This document shows positions 47,856 to 60,339 of a DNA stretch of 64,000 nucleotides, one piece after another (positions within the stretch are counted from its first letter, which is position 1; each line of letters begins with the position of its first letter). The notes below the pieces were generated by a model. That model was given only the letters and a program-made list of their open reading frames with translations, had not been told where the DNA came from and did not search any database. Both the position numbers and the translations under genes were made by a program. This DNA is from Geosiphon pyriformis (lineage: Eukaryota > Glomeromycota > Glomeromycetes > Archaeosporales > Geosiphonaceae), in assembly GCA_016748015.1 (NCBI GenBank), contig JAAOMT010000430.1:90232-154231 (forward strand), written 5' to 3'.

Positions 47856-50439
47856 AAGAAAAAAAAATGCTAGATTATAGAATAGTATTATAATAAGTTG
47901 TATAAAAGAAAAGCATTTTTTAAAACAATATATCTTAGTTAAAATTAATTTTTATTAAATATCTTTTTTATAAATTAATTTTAATAAAAACTTATCTTAA
48001 AAACATAAAAATTCTTAAATATTTTTTTATTAAGATTTAATGAACAAAATCCAACTACTGTTTAGAAATTAGAAACAAACTAAAAATTTTAGTGTTAAAC
48101 ATAGTTTATATGCTTTTTACATATAATTAGCTACTTAAGCCAGTTTAAACTATACTATATTAATATAACAAAAGAAAACGTATCTAAAGACAACATCTTT
48201 TGAATAATATTAAACAAGATAACACTACAAACAACCAATCCAACTAATTATTTGACTGTTTTTAAGGAGTTAGTTTTAATGCTAATAGACTTATACTTTC
48301 AAAAAAAAATTAAGTTAGAAAATATATTATTATTAATATTAACTGAATGTTTTAAATTATTAAACATATTAATATTTTCTATGCAGTACTTTTTTTTAAA
48401 AAAAACTACTTTTCTTCTCAACTTATTAATAATCTTGTTAAAAAAATTCAAATAAATTATAAGTTCATTAATCTTGAAGCTAAAAACACTGTTTAATGTA
48501 AAATTATACTTAATAAAGTATTTAAATACAATAATTAATGTATTAATAGGCTTAATAATAAACTCAACCAAAATTAACAACTTAATTAAATTGAATTTCA
48601 AAAATATTAGCTAAAAAAAAATCAAAAAATTACTAATAACCATAAAAAAAAAATAAAAACCACTAAAAAAAAAAACTTAAAAGAATCTAAAAAAGCAAAA
48701 GCTTTAACATAAGAAATATTATTCACAAAATATGATTTAAATATTTTATAGTTCACAATCAGATAATCTATTTTTTGACATTTAAAACAATATTAATAAC
48801 TAGAAGTTTTTATCAAATATGTCACTTTCTTAGTACATTAGTTTTGACAACTGCAAAGTTTAAGTCAATTTAAAATTTAAATATAATCAGAACAAATCAA
48901 AAATAATGACCAGAATTTAAAAAACAAAAAATAAAATACATTTGGCTATCAACTTAGAGAATCATATTATTAATCTCAAAAACAATGCAATCAAAAAAAA
49001 AATTAACCAACTTGGTTTTAAATCTATCTTAAAACAAAATTGTCTTCTTTTAATTTACAAAAAAAAAAATCCAAACATTATTTTTGCTCACTAAAACTAA
49101 CTAGTAATTGAAAACAAATGCAGCAGCACAAAATTTTTTAAAATAAACAATTATGTATTGTCAAATATCAACAGACTTTAGCACAACATAGAAAACAATA
49201 CCAAAAACACGAAAAGCTGTCTTAATATTAGCAGTAGACATACTTAATAACACATTACACAATACAATAGCAGCAAAAAAAGAACCAAATTAAGAAACTA
49301 CCAAAAACTTGGCAATTTTAAGAGTGATCAAACAAATAAAGCTTGTAAGTTTAATTAAAAACATAGTATTCAGAAAACTTTAAAAAGCAAATACTGTATA
49401 GAAAAGCTTTATATTGTTTTTAAAAACAAATTTCACATTCAAAAAACCATGTATAGAATGAAAAACAGCCTTAATATGAACCAATTTGATATTAAAAATA
49501 GTATTAGATATCAAAATAAAGGTTATTTACTCAGTAAATCTTTGATAACTAATAATGATTTCTTAAGTATTACTAGTAATAATACCAAAAACCAAAAAAG
49601 ATAATAATGATTCAGTTTTTATTTAATTAACTCAGTTCTCAAAAACAAGTGACTTAACAGAAAACTATTGTTTTGTTTTTAAAATTGGCAAAAATCTATT
49701 AGAGACTTTATATTTGACAACATAATTAGTAATTAATTTTGGTCTATCTTAAATGATAGACTAATTGATACAACAGAGATTTTATCTAAAATTTTATTAG
49801 AAATTACAAAGAAGTTTGTGTAACAATAATAGAAGCAAGTAATTGTCTCACTTTTTTGAATCTTTAATTTTTTTAATTATTTTATTAAAAGAGATAATAT
49901 TAGCAATACTAAATATAAAAACTATAAAAAAAAAGATTTGCTTGTTAACTAGTCTATTATTAAAAAATTTTGGGTTCTTAAAGAAAATAAAAACAACACT
50001 AAAACTAATTCAAATATGTTTTTTTAAAGAAATTTTAATTGGTAAAGAACTAATTAAAGATGAAAAAAATATTCAGCAGTCACTAAAGGCAGCTTTTTAT
50101 TAATATCTTTAAAAAATATGACCAAAACATTATGTTTAGCTGTATTAATAAAAAAAAATTCTTTTATGTTAAAATTTTATTAGTTATTATAAAAAAAGTA
50201 ACATTTGTAGCTTTTTTACTTTTTGTTCTGATCATGATTATAAAATTAAAAAAACAAAGAGTTTTTGATTTTTTCTTAAATATTTTTGTTTCAATTTTAT
50301 ATTAATATTTTAAAATTAATTAATTACTAATTTTAGAAATTATTAATAACTTTTAAGTCTGAATTTAAAATGACTTTTTTGATATATATATATATTTTTT
50401 TTTTGTTTATTTTTTTTTATATTATTAAGTAGTTATAGT

Positions 50440-50558
50440 TAAAATTTTTTATAAAAGAGTTAATTTTTACAATAAAATAACTATATAAATTTTAAAGAAT
50501 TTACAGATAAAATTTTTTTGTAAAAGAGTTAATTTTTACTGCAAAGTAATTATACAAA
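50440..50558. repeat. Two direct repeats of about 50 bp, 69 bp apart
   Basis: AAAATTTTTT, TAAAAGAGTTAATTTTTAC and a following A-rich AACTATATAAA/AATTATACAAA block occur at 50440-50488 and 50509-50558. Confidence 0.7.
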
Positions 50559-52789
50559 TAATTAATACAAAATTATTTTCTTATAAGCTTAACAGCATAA
50601 ATAGTTTAAAATATAAATATTTTGAAAAAAAAATTAACTTATTGGAAGTTTATTAAGTTCTATTAACAATATTTAAAAAAAAATAGAAAAATTTCTAATA
50701 ATATTTGATGTTTTTTTAAAAATAATACAGCAATAATTAAATTAATAATTATTTTTTTGGAAACAACAATATCACAAAAATTAAAAAAAAATCTTTTTGA
50801 AAACTTAATTTATTATTTAAACAAAGATCTAAAAGTTATTAATACTAATACTTATACTATTTATTTTAAAAAACTTAATTACAATATTATCAAGTTTTGT
50901 AAAAAAAGATATTTTGTTGATTTACAATTTGTTTTTAAACTTAAATTTGAATTTAAAACTAACAACAAAGACAAAAAAAACATTTAACCAGTTTATACAA
51001 CTTTTATTATATTAAAAACAAATTTTTTAATATTTATAAATACTTAAATAAAAAATCAATTTTAAATTACCATTTTTAATTACATTTTTCTTAGCTTTGT
51101 TTGCTTAAGTACAAATATTTAATTCATCTTTTAACTAATTTTTAAGACCAGAAAACTTTATTGAAAATTTAATCTAACAGTCAAAATTAGTTTTAAACTA
51201 GTACTAATTTTTTTAATTATTTAATAGAAAACCAAAGTAAATATTTAGAAACATTAACTTATAAAAAAGACATTTCTGAATCTATTGAAAAAAAAAATAA
51301 AACAAAAAAAAAATTATAGACAACAAAAAAAATAAAAAAATAACTACTTATATTGCAAAAATTTTTAAATTTTCTAAAAAAAACATTAAAACCAGTTCTT
51401 AAGAGTGGTTTAACCAAGTTATTAAAGCAAAAAACACAAATAAATAAAATATAATAAGAATATTAAGAGCAATTTTCTATTTTTTTAAAAATTTTTTGGC
51501 AAATAATTCAAAAATTTGGCTGTTTCTTTTACAGAATATTCAATTTTTAAAACTGCTTTTTTTAAACAGTTTATAAACAACAATACTTTAATTATTCTTC
51601 AAAACCACTTTTAAAACATTAAATAAAAATTATTAAAATCTATTATAACTTATATTAAAAAGTTTAACAAATTTTTTAAAAGAATTTATTAACTTAAAAC
51701 AAATACTTACTACTCTAATTTTTAAAATTTGGATTAATCTATCACTAATTTAAAAGATAAATTAATCAGAAAAGTTTATTTATATGCTCTAACAAATTTA
51801 AATACTACTATTTAACATATTAAAAACTATAAAATAATTATGGAAAAAACAAATTGCATTAAATTTGTTAATCTTGTAATTAAAAAAACCAGTTTAATAG
51901 CTAAAAAAAAAATCAATTAACTTGTTAAGAAAGTTAAAATATACTTTGTTAACCAATAACAAAAATACTAATTATTACAATAATAAAACAAAAAAAATTT
52001 ATTGTTTAGTAATTTGTCTTAACAATCAAACAATTATTATTATGAAATTTTCAAACACTAAAAATACAATTGCCAAAAAATACAAAAAAATTAATAAAAA
52101 CAAAATAATAAACATTATTTTTTTCAATAACAACAATTTTATAATTTATTATTATTTATTTACTATTTTTTAAAATCTCAGTCTACTTATTATCAGTTTA
52201 TTTTACAATAACTACAATAATATTATCAATTATTTTTAATTTAAAATTATTAATCACTAGCAAAAAAATTAGTTCAACTTAACCAATTTACTTTTCAAAA
52301 TTGTTTTCAAATTAATAATAACAGATTTAATTTTAATAATCAATTGGTATTTTGTAATAATAATTAACAGCTATTTAAATATTTTTACATTCAATAAGCT
52401 ATTTTACAATACCAAAAAATCAAAATTTTTATCATATTGTACTTTTAAAAAGTAGAACTATAGTATAACTACAAAATTTTTTTTTAACTACACAATAATT
52501 TTACTAACAAAAATAGCCAAAAATGCCAATATTTTAGATATATTTTTATTTGAATTTAAAGCAAATAAATTATTATTCTTATTTAGCAATATAACAACTT
52601 CTTAAAAAAAGTTATTACAATAATATATTGTTACAAATTAGAATAACAAGTTAACAAATAAAAAGATAGAACAAAATTATAGGATAATAGAAATAATTAA
52701 AAAAAAAATTACAATAAAAAAACAAATTAAATAAGTAAAAATTCAATATATAATAATGTATTGTTTTATTTGTCTTGTTGTTTTGGTCT

Positions 52790-52965
52790 GACAAATCTTT
52801 TTAATATACAAGGTCTGCAGTAATATTTGGTGATGATTGGCCATTTTTCATTGTTTCTGATATATATGCTCATAGAAAATAACTTTTTCTCACAGTTAAC
52901 ACAAATTAATTTTGGGATTTGATATTATTGATTTCCTTGATTTGGAGTAAGATAGCCTACAGGTG
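52790..52965 (-). pseudogene. Cys-pair domain of the minus-strand Ty3 element
   Basis: Minus-strand frame with PKLICVNCEKKLFSM, then ITKYYCRPCILKRF: two CxxC pairs about 25 residues apart, a zinc-ribbon-like layout. The plus-strand element has the matching KCVNCDKKLLSM and FYCHPCLIECF at about 60373-60485, so the domain is a conserved part of this lineage. Function unknown. Confidence 0.55.
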
Positions 52966-53229
52966 CCAATTGTAGTTTTTCTTCTGCTTTTCTCTTGCTT
53001 TTTTCTTCTCAAGTTGGTAATAAAGGTAACTCTGCTCAGTAATTGTCAGCCCAAAAAACTTAATAGGTCTCTATTATTGGTAGTAGTATTGAGTCTTCAA
53101 ATTTAATCAACAGTTTTTCTGGGCTTTGAGCTTTGAAGTATCTACACATAGCCAGAACTCATACATGCTGTCTGTTAAAGATAATCTGTAATTCTTGCAT
53201 ATTCTAGTTGATGGTAACATTAACTTTGA

Positions 53230-53560
53230 TTAACCAATTATTTTCTACAAGAGCTTAATATTGAGTGGCCTCCATAATAAGCACTTTGATGGGGATTTGA
53301 ATTTCATCAATTTCAAAGAGAAAATTGTCAATTTTTTCTATCAGGATTTTAGTATTTCCATCTGTAATTATGATTTGGGCAGTAGCTGCACAGTCTACTT
53401 GGTGATCTAGTTGATCTATGAGTTGCTTTATGATTATACTACTTGCTAATCTACTATCAAGAATTAATTTGATGTCCATGTTTTTAACTTTAGTGTTAAT
53501 ATACAAAACAGTTATTAGTTTATCTTGATTAATAGTGGCTCTACTGAAAAAACTATTGTT
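53230..53560 (-). pseudogene. Retropepsin-like protease of the minus-strand Ty3 element
   Basis: The 83-codon frame 53506-53255 encodes YINTKVKNMDIKLILDS, with the active-site triad reading DSR instead of DSG (one G-to-A change), then KQLIDQLDHQVDCAATAQII and KVLIMEATQY. It aligns along its length with the protease at 59640-59950. Retropepsins cut the Gag-Pol polyprotein; the lost Gly would inactivate this one. Confidence 0.65.
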
Positions 53561-54079
53561 ATTTAGATGGTCAATGTCAAAGAAAAAGATAGTGACAAGA
53601 GTAGTGTCTTCAGTAATAGTAATGAGTAGAATAGTATTATTGGTTTAATTTTGACTCAAAGAGTTGAGTATTTTTCTTATATCCTTCCTTTTTAAAGATG
53701 TAGAGCTAAAAAAACCTGGCTTTTAGTGAGACCAAGATATGAAACTTGATTTGGGTATTTGGTTGGTACTAGTTGAGATGAAGCATTATTCCAATTGAGA
53801 GGTTACAATAATTCACTGTTAATTTGCATTTAATTGTTGCTGAAGTTCTTTTATCCTTGGTTATAGTCAATTGTACGAGGTCTAAATAGATTATAGATAG
53901 AGTTTTGATACTGTGGTGCTACTTGAATTATTGACTGCAATGACTAATAGTAGTTCTGAGGCAGTTGTTAAGTATATGTAATTGGTTGTATGTATTAGGA
54001 CAGTAAATACTAGAACATAGGGTATTGGAGTTCTATTGCTTGGAGATATCTTAAGTGTTGATATTGAGTTCCTCAATTT

Positions 54080-54990
54080 TGGTCTGCTAATTTCTGTCGG
54101 CAATCCTAAACAATATGTTCAGGTTTTTGGTAATAATAACAATTGCAAGAATCAGATCTCCAAGGTTGTTGTTGTTGCTAACATTCCTGTTGTTGGTAAT
54201 ATTTACTGCTGTTATTGTTTCTTTGTTGGGGTAACTGATAAGTTTTCGTGGTACTGGTTAAGAATCCCTCAATTTTTTGAGTTAATTTTTCACTTAATTG
54301 AGTTATTTTTGCATCAATGTTTATGGTTTTATTGATAGCTAAATTAACAGCTTGGATATGATTGGTTTCTTGTTTTGCTAACTTAAAATTACAAGCAAGG
54401 GTAACAGCATCTGGTAAATTTGTTGGATGTTGGAGTCTCATAGATTTTAGGAGGCTGTTCCTTAATTTCTTGACAAATTAATTAAAAACTTGCATCTTAG
54501 TGTAATAGTCTTTTTCAATTGCCAATATTTGACAAAGAACTTGGTTGAATTGTCCAAGATAAATAGTCACTGCTTTGTGGTATTTTTGTTTTATTATACT
54601 AAATTGATTCTGTAATCTGATAAGAGTATTAGGATTGCAAAAGTATTTTAGAAAGACAAGTTTAAAAGTAGTGAAGTTGGTTGGTTTTTCTGTTAGGCTT
54701 TGATATCATAAGTTTGTAATTTCTGTTAAAAAAAAAGGTAGAGCTTGAATGGTCTTAGTATTATCCCAGTTGTTAGTAATAATATCTTAGTAAGCCATAA
54801 TCTGGTGGGTAAGTGGAGTTTTACTAGTTAATGCTAAGGGATTTAGTGTTTGCATGCTAGGAGATTCTTCTGGTGCTAAGGCTGGTTGTTTTTTTTGTTC
54901 TTGAAATTGCTCAATTGTTTGATGAATGTTTTCTCTATTAATGTGGTTGTTAATTCTGTTAGAGTTTGTGCTCTCAGTGGTTTCCAAGTT
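54080..54990 (-). pseudogene. gag: Gag of the minus-strand Ty3 element
   Basis: Frames 54987-54787 and 54441-54178 belong to one Gag-like protein: a Gln/Pro-rich lead (TIEQFQEQKKQPALAPEE), a capsid-like helical region, and MRLQHPTNLPDAVTLACNFK to INIDAKITQLSEKLTQKIEG, which aligns with the plus element's AVTNTRDFEAAKLEANYAQA to KLEGYL. At about 54142-54095 a ruined CCHC zinc knuckle reads CYYYQKPEHIV-stop-DC: the second Cys is Tyr, Gly is Glu, and a stop sits before the last DC, all explained by G-to-A or C-to-T changes. Confidence 0.65.
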
Positions 54991-55657
54991 GATGTATCTT
55001 CTCCTGTTTTACTAGCTGTAAGGATTAGATTTCTAAACAATGATCCGTATTTTCCTAAGAATCTGGTCTAATTGTTGTAATCTTATAGGTGTTAATTTCC
55101 AGAAGTTTGTGGTGTTCTTGCCTAAATTTTCATGGTTGGATTAAATATAATTCTACTTTCTGGTATCTAATGATATAGTGAAGTTGTTGAAGAAAGGAAT
55201 CTTGGTATCTTGTTGATTGTGGAGTGAACTTGTTTTTGTGCAGCTGCTGTGCTATCAGATTTGGACTTGCATTTTTCAGGATTAGGCCTTGCTGATTGTT
55301 TTACTTAAAAGTAATGTTTTTCTGTATAATACTCAATGTCTTTATTGAGTATACAAAGAGTTTTGGCTATGGCTCAAGTAGTAGTATTCATTGAGTTGGC
55401 TAATAATTTTTGATGAATTTGTTCTTTAAGTTTTCCAATGTCTGTTATTTGGCCTAGAAAGCAGTTAATTTTTGCATGCAAATAGTCACAAAATTGGTTT
55501 TTTGTGATAATAGTTTCTGTGAGTATTTTTAAGTCTTTTTGAAAGTATTAAAATAATGCTTTTCTATACAGAGTGTGATCTTTTTCTACTGTTTCAATAG
55601 TTGTCACTTTTGTAAATTTTCGAAGTGCTCTGTTTTTGTAGATTTTATAATCTTACA

Positions 55658-55720
55658 AAAAGCACTAAATGTTACAAATAAACTTAGTGAAATAGAAAAA
55701 TAGTAACATTTGGTGCTCTC
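55658..55720. repeat. Inverted pair of LTR-end/primer-site junctions
   Basis: TAACATTTGGTGCTCTC at 55704-55720 (plus) is identical to 57227-57243. A decayed version, TAACATTTAGTGCTTTT, lies on the minus strand at 55674-55658. They stand 29 bases apart, back to back. In the plus-strand element this junction is where an LTR end (TAACA) meets a TGG-starting tRNA primer site. Confidence 0.7.
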
Positions 55721-56130
55721 AATTATCAGTAATGTATGTTTCACATAATTTTATTGATTTAGTCTTGATTATCAATTTCTGAAAGTCTTATTTACTGGTT
55801 GTGAATTTATCTGTTAAGTTTTTTGGTTATAAGACATAGAGGTTTGGCTTTCATTGATTGCAACTTCTTATAAATATAAGCTATCTTCTCTGAGCTAATA
55901 AGCATAATTATTAGAGTCTGGTATTGTCTTTTCACTTTTCTGGTAAGCTACCAAAATAATATTAATATTCAAAACTTAGAAAGAGCTTCCTTTTTTTATT
56001 AGGCTATCATGAAGTTTATTCCCAAATAGTTGATTTTATTATGTTGTTGTTCCATAAAAAAAAAAATAAAAAAATAAAAAAATAAAAAAAATAAAAAACA
56101 AAAAAAAACAAAAAAAAATGAATTAGTATC
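55721..56130. other. Spacer with A-rich low-complexity tract
   Basis: Includes an A-run tract with T interruptions (about 56055-56120). It may contain leader sequence following the junction at 55704 and the left edge of the LTR to the right, but no boundary can be fixed. Confidence 0.4.
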
Positions 56131-56460
56131 ATTAATTGCCATAATCAAGAGCAATTAGTCCAAATTGTTAATGGTTCAAGATAATTATGCTAAGAGCATT
56201 TGTCCTGGAACAAAGATATAAACCAATAATTTATTTACATGAAGTTCACAAAGTTTGAAAACATAAATTCATGATTCTAATTTCTTAATAATTAATTTAT
56301 TTTAAAAGATGAATATAAAATAAAATAAATGATAGAAAGTGTAAGGATATTTGATTTTTGTCTAGTGATTTGTATCTTTTATTACTCATAGAATATAGGA
56401 AATATATTAGCACATAAATTAGCCAATTAGATGTAACCATAGTAAATGTAGAATTCCAGA

Positions 56461-56590
56461 ATTTTTCTCAAAAGAATTGCAAGATTCCAGGAATTTCAGA
56501 ATTTTCATATAAGGAATTGCAAGATTCCAAAATTCTAGGATTCTTTTCAAAGGAATTGCAAGATTCCAGGAATTCCAGAATTCCTGAGGT
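56461..56590. repeat. Three tandem units of about 42 bp in the LTR
   Basis: AAGGAATTGCAAGATTCCAG and the following GAATTCCAGAATT recur three times. The units contain GGAATT/AATTCC half-sites, so each is partly self-complementary. Position just upstream of the TATA box suggests U3 enhancer repeats. Confidence 0.8.
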
Positions 56591-56623
56591 GAAGAATTGA
56601 GGAATTGAGGAATCTCAATTATG

Positions 56624-56631
56624 TATATATA
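56624..56631 (+). promoter_or_regulatory. LTR TATA box
   Basis: TATATATA in ATGTATATATAGTGG, about 35 bases after the U3-like tandem repeats and 600 bases before gag. A start of transcription would be expected near 56655-56665. Confidence 0.5.
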
Positions 56632-56743
56632 GTGGTAGTATTAGAAGTAAAAAAGACAGACCTTTTAGTTTAGATTTAATCTAAGCAATCTTCCAATTCA
56701 CAAATATCAATAAATAATTATTCTCTATCTTTAATTCACTCTC

Positions 56744-56770
56744 CACTATCAACACTTCATGTTGATAGTG
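56744..56770 (+). other. Perfect 11-bp hairpin in the LTR
   Basis: CACTATCAACA (56744-56754), loop CTTCA, TGTTGATAGTG (56760-56770). A second nested pair follows: ATCAATA (56771-56777) with TATTGAT (56814-56820), and CAATAG with CTATTG inside. If transcribed, this forms a structured 5' leader of the element RNA. Confidence 0.8.
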
Positions 56771-57368
56771 ATCAATACTTAACCACACTGGAACAATAGC
56801 TCTTGATCATGACTATTGATGGGATACTAACTTACAATTGCTTTTACTCATTTTTTTATCTTCTTTTATTTTTTTCTATTTTCTTTTTGTTATTTCTTTG
56901 GTTTTACTAATTGATTAAGGATTAAGTGCTAAAGTACAGATGTCATAAAAACTGGTAAAAAACCTGTAAAACAAAAGTAGAACACTTATAGATTTGAGAA
57001 TAGCTTATCAAGAAAATTACCAGCCATCATACTAAAAAAAAAATTTGACGGAATTGTGATTCCAAAAGGCTACTGAAAACAATACTTGAATCTTTGTCTA
57101 TTATACAAAGAACTCAACAAAAATCTTCAGATACAAACAACCTTTAGATAATATTAACACCAGAATATTAATCAAGCACCAAGTTACAGGTTTGTTATTT
57201 GATTTGAGATCCCAAATAATCATCTGTAACATTTGGTGCTCTCTGTGAGGTATAATCTTACAAAAAACCAGCACCAACTACACCCATCCAAAAGTGACAG
57301 AATCAGAATCAATAGAAGCAAACTATTTAAGATTTGCAAAATCCTTATTTTAACACTACTGTTAATAT

Positions 57369-59110
57369 TTGGGATTAAACCACAATCACATATTAGCGAA
57401 ATTAGCCTTCAATTTTTATGTTAATAAGAGAATTGTTTATCTGTTAGGAACACTAGTAAATACCAAGTCAGCAAGAGAAACCTTTTACAATAAATTAATT
57501 CAAAATACTAGCCTACCAACAAATCACAATTTTGCATTTATTATCACAGAAATCAATAAAGAAATTGAATATTACACCCAACAAAGATACCTAATTATAT
57601 ATGCCAGTAAAGGAAAAAGAAAACTGCAAACACTGACAATAACACCCCAAAGGATACAACCACCTACTTGGAAGAAAACCAGAGTTGAGTCACCAAGCAA
57701 CCCATCCTACTACTATATACTTGGAAATGTTATCAACATAACATCAGTAGGCATATTCACATCAAATACAACATTAACATTTAGACAACTCCCATTTTAA
57801 AGTAAACAAAAAAAAGCAGAATTACTAGAAATCTATGGCAATTATTTTAAAGAATTTAAATCGTGATCACCAACACCATCAAAATTCCAATCACCATCAC
57901 CTCAACCAGATTTTGGAAACACAAGTCTTTGGGAGATAATGGAATCAGAAGAGGAGGAAGAAAAAGAAGCTGAAGATCAAGAATTTATCTACCAGAACCC
58001 AATTCCGAAAAACTCAAACATTGAAACCTCAAACTTTCAGACTTAGCAAAATCCAAATTTAGAAAATCCAAAAGTTAAAACTCCAAATTTTCAAACTCAG
58101 CAAAATCAGAACAATTAAAATCTTGACATTAATAATTAACAATACTTAACTCCAGTAATTATTATCAACCCACCACCAATTGCTCCACAACAACAACCAC
58201 TGTCATAACCCCAAATTCAATTACTACTTCAATCACCATAGCAAATAAACTTGAATCAAATGGCTTACATTTCAATAGCAAAACTCAAAAAGTTTACCAG
58301 TAAAGAAGATGACACCCAAGTATGACTGAATAATGTGAAAAAAGCCATTACAGTCAATGAATGGGATGATGCCAGAGCCATGCAAACCATCTTCTATTTT
58401 CTCCAGAATACCGCCAATTCATGATACCAAAGCTTGGTTAACAAATCCCAAGATTTTAATGCATTTAAGCTTGTATTCCTATAATATTTTAGTAATAATA
58501 ACAGTATTAATCACCTAGTCAATACTTTTACCACCATTAAACAAAGAGAAACTGAAGCAGTCACCACTTATTTGGGACATTTTCATAGAAACTTGTGCCA
58601 AATTTAAGCAATTCAAGCTGACTACTTTACAGTGCCACTGATTCTAAACCAGTTTATTTGTGAACTACACAATAGCATCTTCTAACGTGTACACCTAATG
58701 TATTCAGCAGACCTTTAAGCTGCAGTTACAAACACCAGAGATTTTGAAGCAGCTAAACTTGAAGCTAACTATGCCCAAGCCATAAATTTAGTAATGAACA
58801 GATTATCTGAATTGAATTCTAAGTTGAAACAATTCAGTAATTTTATCAACCAGAAATTAGAAGGATACTTAACTAACAATCAAGCAGTTTATCAACCTTT
58901 ATAATAACACAATAATCAAGGAAACACAAATCATTTCCAAAATCAATTGCATCTATTATCTTCCACCAATCAACAGTGGCAACAGGAGATGTATGTTTGC
59001 CACTACTGTGGTAAACAAGGACATTTGAGAATTGACTGCAGTTAAGGATAGAAAACCAATAATCAGAAAATCAATATCAAAATCCTGATTGCTGGTTTTA
59101 AACTTTAAGT
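57369..59110 (+). pseudogene. gag: Gag of the plus-strand Ty3 element
   Basis: A 143-codon open piece (57369-57800) has an N-terminal domain (YLLGTLVNTKSARETFYNKL). It is followed by an acidic Glu-rich and Pro/Gln-rich linker. The capsid-like region starts at about 58260 (AYISIAKLKKFTSKEDDTQV) and runs through SQDFNAFKLVFL and TYLGHFHRNLCQI, with stops where Trp or Gln is expected. At about 58993-59040 stands an intact CCHC knuckle, VCHYCGKQGHLRIDCS. The Gag packages element RNA. Protein length is typical of long Ty3 Gags. Confidence 0.75.
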
Positions 59111-59589
59111 TATCAATCCAACCCAGTACCATATTAACCAAATTACCTACCTATAATGCAGCAGCCAATTTATCAACCACCAGTATATCAAGCTCTACTC
59201 TATCAACCAGCAGCACCAGTTATTTATCAACTGCAGCCACAAGTAATATATTAACAACCACCAATTCCAACACTGCCATCAAACTCAGCTCAGATAACAT
59301 CTGGAAATTTCAGATCAAGAGTCATTCAAAACTGGAAATCAGCAATAGTTGTTCACCAACCAATTCCCAGTTCATCCAACCAGCCATTAGAATTATGGCA
59401 GTGGAGTTCAGAAACTGGGTATACTCAAAACCCAAGTTCCCAAAACTATTTAAGTTTCTTGGTTATCCCAGAAAACACTTTATCCAACAACTTAGAAACA
59501 AACCAGAAATCACTTACCAGCAACATACCACTAGTTACCATCATGAAAAACGAGTTACTTACAGCTATATTCCCCTTCGAAATTGAAGA

Positions 59590-59960
59590 ACCATTAGCAA
59601 CTCCATTGTTCAATGGGGCTGTACTCAAGAAAAAACCAATTACCACCATATACATTAACACCAAAGTAAATGGCCATACTATCAAACTTATCATTAATAG
59701 TGAGTCAACAGACAACATTATCACATGACAACTTATGAACCAATTAGGTTGCCAAGTTGATTATGCTGCTAGTGCCAAGATAATAATGGCTGATGGAGTG
59801 ACTAAAACTTCTATTGATGAGATTAATAATTTTCTCTTTAAAGTGAATAGTATTATTACTCTAATCAAAGTTTTGGTAATAGAGACTATGCAGTATCAAG
59901 CACTAGTTGGTAATGACTGGCTAGTTAAAACAAATGCCATGCTTGACTGGAACATGTAGA
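59590..59960 (+). pseudogene. pol: Retropepsin-like protease of the plus-strand Ty3 element
   Basis: TTIYINTKVNGHTIKLIINS carries the active-site position, which reads NSE instead of DSG: Asp to Asn and Gly to Glu, both single G-to-A changes. A TGA follows where Trp is expected, then QLMNQLGCQVDYAASAKIIM and ALVGNDWLVKTNAMLDW, the conserved flap-to-C-terminal region with GNDWL. The frame ends with TAG at 59957-59959. The enzyme would process Gag-Pol; this copy cannot. Confidence 0.75.
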
Positions 59961-60339
59961 AACTACAGCTTAGTCAGAATGGTCAACACATATGTGTACT
60001 TGCCACATGTGGACACTTCAAACCCATCACCACACCATCAGCTCCACTTATTGAATTCAAGGAAAAAAAAGAGAAACCTATCTGGAAAGCCTATTAAGTG
60101 TCTTGGGCTGACAAAGATCACAACAAGCTACTACCAATACTCTCTTGAGATAACAATAGAAAAGGAAAATAAAAAAAAGAACTTACCTAATATGCTGACC
60201 AAGCCTGGAAAACCGACAATGATTAAAACAAATTAACAACAACTTGGAAGTAAAAAGAAGACAATTATGAGGGAAAAGGAAAAAAGAAAGAAAAAGATCT
60301 AACACCAACCACCACTTACCAATCATATACTTACACTTA

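Larger units (their letters stand above)
46501..52779. other. Decayed, A- and C-skewed DNA, no gene identified
   Basis: Plus-strand C outnumbers G strongly in many lines (for example 49021-49080, 51601-51660). Codon-like but stop-filled stretches occur (48250-50100), so an old A-rich retroelement read on the plus strand is plausible, yet no RT, gag or endonuclease motif is recognisable. A 30-base block at 48119-48148 is similar to 21601-21630. Frames such as 49843-50103 and 50757-50987 consist mostly of Ile, Leu, Lys, Asn and Phe and are not claimed as genes. Confidence 0.5.
52780..55674 (-). mobile_element. Ty3-type retroelement remnant (minus strand)
   Basis: Read on the minus strand from 55674: an LTR-end/primer-site-like junction (55658-55674), gag (about 54990-54080), aspartic protease (about 53560-53230) and a Cys-pair domain (about 52960-52790). 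This is the same order as in the plus-strand element at 57.2-64 kb, with clearly related but diverged proteins, so the two are distinct subfamilies. It ends at about 52780; no dUTPase, RT or integrase follows, so it is truncated at its 3' side. Confidence 0.7.
56131..57231 (+). repeat. Probable 5' LTR of the plus-strand Ty3 element
   Basis: The right edge is taken as TAACA (57227-57231) immediately before the TGG-starting primer site. Inside are tandem repeats (56461-56590), a TATATATA box (56624-56631) and a structured segment (56744-56820), as expected for U3 and R. The left edge is uncertain because the 3' LTR lies outside the window. Confidence 0.45.

Noticed and set aside
48252-48601. 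Overlapping frames on both strands in AT-rich DNA
   Set aside because: Composition is almost only Ile, Leu, Asn, Lys and Phe, as expected by chance where TAA is the main limit.
54886-55071. Plus-strand 61-codon frame
   Set aside because: It is antisense to the minus-strand gag, whose Gln/Pro-rich frame is the better reading.
56055-56120. Poly(A) tail of a processed retroelement
   Set aside because: The A tract is interrupted by regularly spaced T and C and has no coding or LINE-like sequence on its 5' side. Simple-sequence expansion is as likely.
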